14,977 nt of DNA, taken from assembly GCA_031265005.1 (NCBI GenBank), contig JAISDD010000105.1:1-14977 (forward strand), written 5' to 3'. The DNA is from Syntrophomonadaceae bacterium. Its GTDB lineage: Bacteria; Bacillota; Syntrophomonadia; Syntrophomonadales; Syntrophomonadaceae. The notes beneath the pieces were generated by a model. It had not been told where the DNA came from, ran no database searches, and saw only the letters and a program-made list of their open reading frames with translations. Below, piece after piece: positions 6,449 through 13,257 of this stretch. Position 1 is the first letter of the stretch. Every line of letters starts with the position of its first letter. Position numbers and translations under genes: made by a program.

Positions 6449-7567
6449 CTATAACAGTACCAATTCCCCTGGATATTCAATCCAGCCTTTGTCTGACATT
6501 ACGCAAGGCGTCTTGACCATGAGTCTGTTTTGCCCTTTGGCTTTCAAACCGGCGGCATCCATCTTGTAAAACTTGCTTATATTCGTAAGTCCATCGAAAA
6601 CACAGGGATTGGGCAGAAGATACTTTTTTGTACCCCGCCTGTTACAAATCCATGCGGCAGGTTCGCCAGTCTCAGCAAGTTTTTGCTCTTCTCTTATCTT
6701 TACGTCGCCTTTGACATAATAGAACCAGGACGGCAAATTAACAGAGTACGGGTCACTCGCCCACTTGTTAAAATCTTCAATCGGGTCACTCGTTTCCACA
6801 AGCCTCGGCTTTGGCGCGACAGGCTCCCTGGGCTGCGGCTTAGGCGTTTCGGCCTTTATCGTCTTGGCAAGACTTTCAACTTTATCAGAAAGGTTGTCAA
6901 TAGCATAGGATATATTCGAGATTTCGTTCCACAGTTGCAGGAAATTGTCATTACGGTCCTCTTGGGCATCATCAGATATTTTTTGAAGCATCGCCTGTAG
7001 TTTGTCCGTTTTCTTCTTGAAAAAAACAATATTCAACACAATAGAAGCTATTATGAACACGACAGAAACGATAACGAGACACAGCGCAAGAAGAAAATGA
7101 GGTTTTATATCTTCTTTTACTGAAACAATTTTGTTTCCAATTTCAAAGATAACGTCATCTTTCGCTTCAGAGACAATTTCGCGTATGCTTTCTTGTGTAA
7201 CAGCATCACTTTCTTCACTTGGCGGCTCGTCGCCACGTGCGGTATCTGGCGATGTAACTGTCTGCGGTCTGTTGTTTTGCGCACCCGCATTTGCAGATGT
7301 CCCAGAACTCTCAGAAGTGGGTGTGCTCTTTTGCGTTTGCACAGGAGTAGATGTTTTGGCTTGATCTGCTGATGCGCCTCCCTGAATGACATCTGACTTC
7401 TCCGTAGTTTGAGCTATCCCTTCTGTCTTTTGTTCGGATAGAGAATCCCCAGCCTCTGTACCTTCGCCGCCTGTTCTGCCCTTAGCGTCTTGCGCCCAAA
7501 TAGTACCCGTAAAGGCAATGGCAAATATCAGTACGATAATAAATTTTGCCGATTTACTTTTTACCAT
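6449..7567 (-). CDS. Exported-linker, single-pass membrane protein with the shared C-terminal domain
   Basis: The product has 372 residues. A Sec-type signal sequence (1-25, cleavage plausible after A25 in TIWA-QDAK) is followed by a low-complexity S/T/G/Q/E/P-rich stretch (26-128), a transmembrane helix (about 157-183) ending in FFKKK, a short coiled coil (about 185-237), a proline-rich linker (242-255) and a C-terminal domain (about 260-372) shared with the next gene product. By the positive-inside rule the linker is outside and the coiled coil and C-domain are cytoplasmic. The start at 7567 has GAGGAG 7 nt upstream and overlaps the giant gene by 14 nt. An in-frame ATG at 7630 would add 21 residues before the signal peptide and is rejected. 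The role is unknown; it may tether the shared domain to the membrane. Confidence 0.85.
   Translation of the reverse strand: MVKSKSAKFIIVLIFAIAFTGTIWAQDAKGRTGGEGTEAGDSLSEQKTEGIAQTTEKSDVIQGGASADQAKTSTPVQTQKSTPTSESSGTSANAGAQNNRPQTVTSPDTARGDEPPSEESDAVTQESIREIVSEAKDDVIFEIGNKIVSVKEDIKPHFLLALCLVIVSVVFIIASIVLNIVFFKKKTDKLQAMLQKISDDAQEDRNDNFLQLWNEISNISYAIDNLSDKVESLAKTIKAETPKPQPREPVAPKPRLVETSDPIEDFNKWASDPYSVNLPSWFYYVKGDVKIREEQKLAETGEPAAWICNRRGTKKYLLPNPCVFDGLTNISKFYKMDAAGLKAKGQNRLMVKTPCVMSDKGWIEYPGELVLL
6453..6592 (-). repeat. Duplicated C-terminal coding segment, copy 2
   Basis: This is the partner of 5571-5710, about 87 percent identical at the base level by eye. Similarity falls off further upstream, although protein similarity continues through the whole C-domain. 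Confidence 0.85.
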
Positions 7568-10500
7568 ACAAATACTCCTCATTGTACACGTCCAGAAAGA
7601 CTTTGAGTATGACAATGAAAGGCGGTTCAAAACGTTCCTCTTTCAGGATTGTTTCAAACTCGGTCTTTATCTGGTTCCACAAGATTTTTTTGTGGGATTC
7701 GTACCAGTCCATATCGATTTTTGGCATCTCGCCCTGTGTCTTTCCGGCCAGTTGATTGAAGAAGTCCAAAAACTCGCTAAAATCGGTCAAGTCTTTGTCT
7801 ATCTCCGGGGTCAGCAGTTTGGTGTTCTGAATATACTCGTCCTCGTAGCGAAGGATGAAATCGTCTTTGCCGTACGTTTTCGGCATCGAACTTTTGACAA
7901 GTGTAATACCGCCTCCCATAAAGACTTCCGGCTCGGTGAGCCGGGTTGTTCCGTTCTGCTTGCCCGCCGGATCCAAATTGCAAATCAGGCCCTTGGCCGT
8001 TTCAGTCTTGGCGTATTTTTCATCAAAATTGACATTGAACCTGAGAGAAATCCCCGTTTTCTCCTCTATCAGTTTTTCAACGCCGTTATAGATTATCGAA
8101 CAATAGGCGTCTATCCAGTTGGTCAGTTTGGAACCTTTGCCGGAAAGCCCAAACACAATCTCGGCGTTTTCGTTGTCGATACGCTTGTTCGGGTCGCCCG
8201 TCTGGAGCAGGGCGGCAATGATGTTCCCCAAGTAAAACATGAGGCCGGAATAAGCGATAAACACGGAGTATTTGAAGTTATTGTAAAATGCCTTGTCGTT
8301 ACCCTCCAGTTGCTTCAGTCTGTTACTGAAAGTATCGTAGTATTCAAACAGAACGGTCTCGGTAAAAAACTTTAGCTTTTCCGCCGAATTCGCTGTTCCC
8401 GTGCGGCCATATTCCAGCATTGTGTGAATCTTGTCCTCTGTCTGCCTATTCATCGTTACGGCAGACATCACCTCTCCGGCTTCCAAGAGCACGTTCAGGG
8501 GAAGTATGAACATATCGCGGGAAGCAAAGCGAATGGAAGTTTGGAACAAGTTTTGTTCCTTGTTCCAGATAGAAATATCGCTGGTGCCGCCGCCTATGTC
8601 AACGCACAGGAAAACCTGCTTGCGGACATTTTTCTTACGGAAATAGGTGGCGGCCGCGATGCTTTCCGTCATCATATTCTTTTCCTTGTCAAAGTTGATT
8701 TCAACGCCGGTATCATCAGCCAGATCTTTCAAGAGCGTCTTGAGTGTTGCGCTAAACTCCCCCCGTGCGCCTCTGCCAAACGCGGTGGGGTAGGAGAAGT
8801 ACCAGTTTATCTTGCGCACTCCCTTGCTCGCGGCGGCATACACCATCTGCGTGAGGAGCTGGTTTAAGTATTTCCCGACAAAAGAGGTGTTGACATCCCA
8901 TTTTATGTTGGTACGAAGATTGTCGCGCCTTCCCTCTGTGGCGTTCATAACCTTGAAGTTGTCGTAATTATGCCAAAAGATACGGCCTGTCTCAAAAATA
9001 GTGTTTTCCTGCGACTGCTTTGCCGTGTCCATCACTTCAAAGGTGGTAATATAGCTGTTCTGCTCCAGACATTTGTCGTCAATGAAGTACAACTTAAAGT
9101 CGTCCTCGCCAACATCGCCGGAATTGCTGAGGATCGCCATGTCAATAGACCGTTCGCTTCGGATCTCCGGTACGCTGCTTCCCCCTTTCCAGCCATATTC
9201 GGAAAGCAGCTGCAAGAACTGCGGGTCGGTGTCGCCGGAGTTTGTCTTGTAGAAAGCGGTTGTGGAAGTTGTTCCAAAGTCGAGGCCGATATTCCAAACA
9301 ACGTCGTTTGCGGGGTGTTGCTCTGGCGGCTTCAGAAAAACGGCCCCGCAGTACGCCGCCGCGCCATTTGCGCCGCTCTTTACCTTGAGTTTCAACGCTG
9401 CGGGAAGCGCGGTAAAGCGCTTGTAGTATCTGTCGCGCAGGGCGTCGCTTATGGTTGACAGTTTAGACTCTTCTTTTGGCTGCGGGCCGCCGGAAAAAAG
9501 CGGTTCAACTTCGAGAACCTTGGTTGTTTCGACCGGTGGTTTGCTTTCCCCGCAAAAGCAATTGTAACGCTTCCACTTATTGACACCGTTTCCATCGAGA
9601 ATTTCGCAATACGGCCATATCGCCCAGAAGGGCAGTTGCCTTCTGTCGAAAATAAAGCATTTTTCGGTGCTGTCATTTTCGGACGAATCGGTCTGCAAAG
9701 TATAGTTTTTGCTCACGACATGCGTTTTACCGGAGGCGAGTTTCAGTTCCAAAGAAACCGTCAATGTATCGCCGTTCTTCTCCGCAAAAAGCATATTATT
9801 GAGTCTTTCGGCATCGTAAAGTTCGAGGAGCACATCGCTTACCGGCCAGATGACTTCGTAATCCAGCGAAGTCCTGTTTGCACAGGCATTGAAAGCGGTC
9901 GCATTGCTCTTGTTGATAACGGCCATCGTGTCAAGCAACAGGGTATTATCGTAGAGAAGCAGAATGCCGTCTTCCTCTGTCCCGGACTTTTGAGCAACGT
10001 TTGCCGCATTAATCTGACTGTACAGCAGACTGTCGGTAACAAATATTGTTGCGGCCTGCGGTGACGAAGAGCCAATCCCGCAAATAGCAAGCCCGATAAG
10101 AGCCACGCTGCGATTTGCGTCAGCGAGCAGGAACGGCTTTTCCTGTTCAACAAAACTCTTGATGTACCGTTTTTCAAAAATATCATAGACCGTCTTTATA
10201 TTGCCGTCCGCGTTTACCAAAGAAATATGAGGATTAGGCGTGACCTTTCCCAAATCGGCAATGTATTTTTCCACGAGTTTTTGCAGAGAATTGACAATCG
10301 GCTTTTTGTTTCTTGCGGCTTCCGCCGTGATTATCGTTTTGAGCTCGTTGAGGAACAGTGTGAGCGCGTATTTTGCGTCACGGTTTACCGCCTGGCTTTG
10401 GTTGTCATAATAGTTGTCGGGCGAAAAGAACTCGCCCTTATCGTTGACAATGCTGGGTTCCATGCTGTGCAGTTTCATCTTTGCCGCGTCACTGAACGAA

Positions 10501-12536
10501 TAGGCCGGGCAGACAATCGTGTTTATCGCAAGCCCCGCAAGCGGTTCTCCATCCAAGGTGATTTGGTGACAGACGGACCAATCGGGATTGTCAAAGATGT
10601 CGCTGTATGGAATACCGGTTTTGCTTACCGTATCAACAAACTTGCCGACAGTATCAAGACTTCGCTGTTCCAGTTTCAAGCCTCCTTTTTCGTAGAGACG
10701 CAGTACTCTAAGAACAAGAAGCGCTATAAGGCCGCACCACTGGTTGTATGCGGCTTTGTTCAGCGAGGCAAATTTCTTTTCCGTGAGAGTCAGCTCATTG
10801 ATAATAAAGATAGACCACGGCGAGGGGATAGAGATGTCGTTAATCGTGAACTCATCACTCAGGATAAACGGCAGACCGTCCGCTATGTCGATGAGAAGTT
10901 TCGGCTCGCTTTTTGACCAGAGTTTGTCCGCTGCGGTTTCCTGGCGAACAAAGGTAACACTGTTTTCCTTCGACAGATAGGGAACCGGCTTAAAGTTCTC
11001 GGCAACAGATTTCTTCCGTCCAAAGAGACTGCGCTCTTCCTTTGCTATGATAGATATAAGGTTGTCAAAGAGTTGGGGAAAACGTTTTGCGCCGGTCCCG
11101 TTCGGTTTTTTATCACAAAACTCGGCAAAAATTTTTTCGGACTTCCTTGAATTGCCGTCATTGTAGACCAGCGTCTCGAAGTTCTCGATCTTTGCAGACC
11201 CGCCGGCGACAGGCCTATTGTCAAACAGGGCGCCGTAGGAAGCGTTGAAAAGTTTTACCCGCATATCAGGTTGCCACTTCAGCCTGCCGCTTGTCTGGTC
11301 GAACTCTGTGGTATTGCGCTTGTGCAAATCATAGATCCAGGACACAAACTTTTCCGCGAATTTGTGAACGTTCTCGTAAGTGAAATTGTTGTTTGTGTCT
11401 GTATCTGTCCGCAGTTCATTATCGTACAGTTTTTCCCAACCGCCCGAAGAATTTCCGAACCGGAGATGGGGATAGAGTATTTTGTTATAGAAAACGCACG
11501 CCTTCATAAACCGCTGCATTTTTGACGGCAACTCCGCGTCAATATTCTGAACCATGTCCCATGTCCAGTAGAAAGTGCCGTCTTTTGATCCGCGCTCCGC
11601 CGTAATAATTTTTTGGTCGCCGCGTTCGCCGGATTCCTTGATAAAATCGATAATCGCGCTTGCGGCAAACAGCTCAACCGGCTGCGCCTTGTTTTTCTGG
11701 TTGGCCGACCCTCTTGAAGCCGCCTCGTTTGAAAAATTTTCTTTGGGCTCGCCGATGACATAAACCGCGTCGGCATCCTCATACTTCCTCTGGTTGTAGT
11801 AGAAGTAGAGTGCGGCCTTCGCCTTGAGTTGAAAATTTTCGGAATTCGGCTGCAGTTCGCCTTCTTCGGCTATGTCGCCAACGGCATTGAAGTACGGCGT
11901 CAGGAGCAACGCCGCATATTTGATGGTCTCTTTTTCCTTTTTGAATTTTTTGAGGCGTTCAAGCACTACCGGAAAGGCGGAAGCCCCCGTACCGCCAAAG
12001 ATAGACCCTGCGACGAAAACAAAATCATCGCCGTTTATACCGCCCAAAAACTTGTGCCAGTCTTCATCATGCTCCTCTTCATCATGATTCAGGATATCTT
12101 TAATAACAAGAGTTCCGATAGACGTGTGCCCGTAAAACCCCAAGTCAAACGGCTCATCAATCTCCTGTTCGGTATACAGAAAATGGACAAATTTATCCGT
12201 GTCGCTGCCTTTGTATTGGGCAATGTCAAACGCTTCATGAATGTTTTTTTTACCGTCCCGATACAGCTTCACATGTGACAGCGGCTCGACTTTCACCAGG
12301 CCCAGTGTTTCAGAACCGCTGAGAGCCTCGTAGAACTTGTTATACGAATCAACAAGCTGGCTGGTTTCCGTAAGATTGCCGTTTGCAGCATCGGCGTCGA
12401 TGGTAACAATCCGAATAGACTTGATCTCCGAAGACCCCAGCCTTCCCTTGAATGCCCCGCAAGCCGCCAAGTGCACGCATGCGCCTGCGAGTTTATGGCC
12501 TGTCCCGCCAACCCCTATGATATGCAGATTTGACAT
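7554..12536 (-). CDS. Tubulin/FtsZ-like and actin/Hsp70-like dual NTPase fusion protein
   Basis: The product has 1660 residues in one uninterrupted frame. The N-terminal domain (about 1-330) looks tubulin-like: the glycine-rich nucleotide loop IGVGGTG (7-13), an acidic strand end TIDADA (45-50), and the tubulin-signature-type loop AGSIFGGTGAS (176-186). This fits the Tubulin_2/FtsZ-like group rather than cell-division FtsZ. Residues 330-1060 are a large region I do not recognise. The C-terminal part (about 1080-1550) has the actin/Hsp70 ATPase motifs in order: phosphate-1 IGLDFGTTSTTAF (1083-1095, D1086), connect-1 ESIAAATYF (1291-1299), phosphate-2 CVDIGGGTSD (1311-1320, D1313) and an adenosine-type motif FGLSGKGSK (1462-1470). 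A helical tail follows. No transmembrane segment is clear, so it is probably cytoplasmic. The start has GGGAGA 4 nt upstream, inside a 10-nt gap after the preceding gene. It overlaps the next gene by 14 nt. It may polymerise or act as a large switch powered by both GTP and ATP; this is inference. Confidence 0.85.
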   Translation of the reverse strand: MSNLHIIGVGGTGHKLAGACVHLAACGAFKGRLGSSEIKSIRIVTIDADAANGNLTETSQLVDSYNKFYEALSGSETLGLVKVEPLSHVKLYRDGKKNIHEAFDIAQYKGSDTDKFVHFLYTEQEIDEPFDLGFYGHTSIGTLVIKDILNHDEEEHDEDWHKFLGGINGDDFVFVAGSIFGGTGASAFPVVLERLKKFKKEKETIKYAALLLTPYFNAVGDIAEEGELQPNSENFQLKAKAALYFYYNQRKYEDADAVYVIGEPKENFSNEAASRGSANQKNKAQPVELFAASAIIDFIKESGERGDQKIITAERGSKDGTFYWTWDMVQNIDAELPSKMQRFMKACVFYNKILYPHLRFGNSSGGWEKLYDNELRTDTDTNNNFTYENVHKFAEKFVSWIYDLHKRNTTEFDQTSGRLKWQPDMRVKLFNASYGALFDNRPVAGGSAKIENFETLVYNDGNSRKSEKIFAEFCDKKPNGTGAKRFPQLFDNLISIIAKEERSLFGRKKSVAENFKPVPYLSKENSVTFVRQETAADKLWSKSEPKLLIDIADGLPFILSDEFTINDISIPSPWSIFIINELTLTEKKFASLNKAAYNQWCGLIALLVLRVLRLYEKGGLKLEQRSLDTVGKFVDTVSKTGIPYSDIFDNPDWSVCHQITLDGEPLAGLAINTIVCPAYSFSDAAKMKLHSMEPSIVNDKGEFFSPDNYYDNQSQAVNRDAKYALTLFLNELKTIITAEAARNKKPIVNSLQKLVEKYIADLGKVTPNPHISLVNADGNIKTVYDIFEKRYIKSFVEQEKPFLLADANRSVALIGLAICGIGSSSPQAATIFVTDSLLYSQINAANVAQKSGTEEDGILLLYDNTLLLDTMAVINKSNATAFNACANRTSLDYEVIWPVSDVLLELYDAERLNNMLFAEKNGDTLTVSLELKLASGKTHVVSKNYTLQTDSSENDSTEKCFIFDRRQLPFWAIWPYCEILDGNGVNKWKRYNCFCGESKPPVETTKVLEVEPLFSGGPQPKEESKLSTISDALRDRYYKRFTALPAALKLKVKSGANGAAAYCGAVFLKPPEQHPANDVVWNIGLDFGTTSTTAFYKTNSGDTDPQFLQLLSEYGWKGGSSVPEIRSERSIDMAILSNSGDVGEDDFKLYFIDDKCLEQNSYITTFEVMDTAKQSQENTIFETGRIFWHNYDNFKVMNATEGRRDNLRTNIKWDVNTSFVGKYLNQLLTQMVYAAASKGVRKINWYFSYPTAFGRGARGEFSATLKTLLKDLADDTGVEINFDKEKNMMTESIAAATYFRKKNVRKQVFLCVDIGGGTSDISIWNKEQNLFQTSIRFASRDMFILPLNVLLEAGEVMSAVTMNRQTEDKIHTMLEYGRTGTANSAEKLKFFTETVLFEYYDTFSNRLKQLEGNDKAFYNNFKYSVFIAYSGLMFYLGNIIAALLQTGDPNKRIDNENAEIVFGLSGKGSKLTNWIDAYCSIIYNGVEKLIEEKTGISLRFNVNFDEKYAKTETAKGLICNLDPAGKQNGTTRLTEPEVFMGGGITLVKSSMPKTYGKDDFILRYEDEYIQNTKLLTPEIDKDLTDFSEFLDFFNQLAGKTQGEMPKIDMDWYESHKKILWNQIKTEFETILKEERFEPPFIVILKVFLDVYNEEYLYGKK
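7575..7580 (-). promoter_or_regulatory. Ribosome-binding site fixing the start of the signal-peptide protein
   Basis: GAGGAG lies 7 nt before the ATG at 7567, inside the 3' end of the giant gene. It decides between this start and the in-frame ATG at 7630. Confidence 0.75.
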
Positions 12537-12546
12537 ACGTTCTCCC

Positions 12547-13032
12547 TTACCTGCGGTTCACAAACCAAAAAGCCCGCGCATAGGCCGGGGCGACAAACAA
12601 GGCTCCCAGAATAAACGCAAGCAGAAAACCAACAACACAATGCCCCGCGAGTATGGCAAAAGTCAACCGGTCCAATATAAACCGGGACTGCCAGAAAAAC
12701 GGAATTACCAATGACAAGGCCAGATTTACGAAAAACCCAAGATAAAACTGCCCTCTTTTTGTCCCAGAATTTGTCCCGCCTATGGCACAGGGAATAACCA
12801 TTAAGAACAGAAAGTTCACCGCGACGGCAATGGCCATACCGGTATTCATGTATTTAATTCCCACGCCGTCGCTTCCGTTTACCCATTCGCCATGAGTCGA
12901 ATTCTCGCTCCATCCATAAATCTGAATAACCTGCGGATCTATAACCATAATATAGAGCGCGCAAACGAAAACCGGCAGCAAAACAAGCCACGGCAGTGCC
13001 TTCAATGAAGACTTAAAATACGTTCCGAACAT
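12547..13032 (-). CDS. Four-helix integral membrane protein, unknown function
   Basis: The product has 161 residues. Hydrophobic helices lie at about 12-31, 65-84, 97-113 and 122-148, with a hydrophilic loop (about 32-62, containing YGWSENSTHGEWVNGSDG) between the first two. Both termini are basic (FKSSLK at the start, FVNRR at the end), consistent with a cytoplasmic N- and C-terminus and an outside first loop. I do not recognise the family. The start is supported by GGAGG with 4-nt spacing. The gene sits just 10 nt ahead of the giant fusion gene, so it is a candidate membrane anchor or receptor for that protein. It is separated from the upstream lipoprotein gene by a hairpin-rich 225-nt gap. 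Confidence 0.85.
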   Translation of the reverse strand: MFGTYFKSSLKALPWLVLLPVFVCALYIMVIDPQVIQIYGWSENSTHGEWVNGSDGVGIKYMNTGMAIAVAVNFLFLMVIPCAIGGTNSGTKRGQFYLGFFVNLALSLVIPFFWQSRFILDRLTFAILAGHCVVGFLLAFILGALFVAPAYARAFWFVNRR

Positions 13033-13036
13033 ACAA

Positions 13037-13041
13037 CCTCC
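13037..13041 (-). promoter_or_regulatory. Ribosome-binding site of the four-helix membrane protein
   Basis: GGAGG lies 4 nt before the ATG at 13032. It shows that translation of this gene can start independently after the long hairpin-rich gap. Confidence 0.75.
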
Positions 13042-13087
13042 AACAATCTGTAATAATTTTACTTCCCGAGCGCCCGCGCCGTATTAG

Positions 13088-13239
13088 AGTTGTTCAGAAA
13101 CTTCAGTTTCTGAACAACTTCCGATAAAAACCGCAGTTTTGCCTGACTAAAGCACAACTTTAGCCAGGCTTCAGCCTGAAAAACGGCAAGACTTGGCGGG
13201 CTTTGCCCGACAGACAACCAACAATGAACCGAAGGTTCA
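13088..13239. repeat. Array of stem-loops in the gap inside the cluster
   Basis: Five inverted repeats are packed in about 150 nt: a perfect 15-bp stem with a 2-nt loop (13088-13102/13105-13119); a 12-bp stem with one mismatch (13141-13152/13158-13169); a 6-bp stem with a 2-nt loop (13165-13170/13173-13178) that overlaps and so competes with the previous one; a 5-bp stem (13197-13201/13205-13209); and a 6-bp stem with a GAA loop (13225-13230/13234-13239). They lie between the lipoprotein stop and the next gene, so they may cause partial termination, protect RNA ends, or belong to a dispersed palindromic repeat family. No long T-run follows the 15-bp stem on the minus strand. Confidence 0.75.
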
Positions 13240-13257
13240 CGTTGTCGAACAAGTCTC

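Noticed and set aside
2897..7567. Zorya-type anti-phage defence (ZorA-like membrane proteins)
   Set aside because: The membrane proteins resemble ZorA only in topology; no OmpA/peptidoglycan-binding partner, helicase or nuclease gene is present.
7518..8375. Plus-strand open frame of 285 codons
   Set aside because: It is antisense to the actin-like end of the fusion gene, which carries clear motifs on the minus strand.
7554..12536. Plasmid-type segregation system (TubZ or ParM)
   Set aside because: No DNA-binding adaptor with a helix-turn-helix and no centromere-like direct repeats are seen nearby, and the partners are membrane proteins.
7554..12536. Cell-division FtsZ or chaperone DnaK
   Set aside because: The motifs are too divergent, the length is far from either family, and no division or heat-shock partner genes (ftsA, grpE, dnaJ) are present.
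13088..13239. CRISPR array or insertion-sequence ends
   Set aside because: The stem-loops have different sequences and no regular spacing, and there is no transposase gene or matching pair of terminal repeats.
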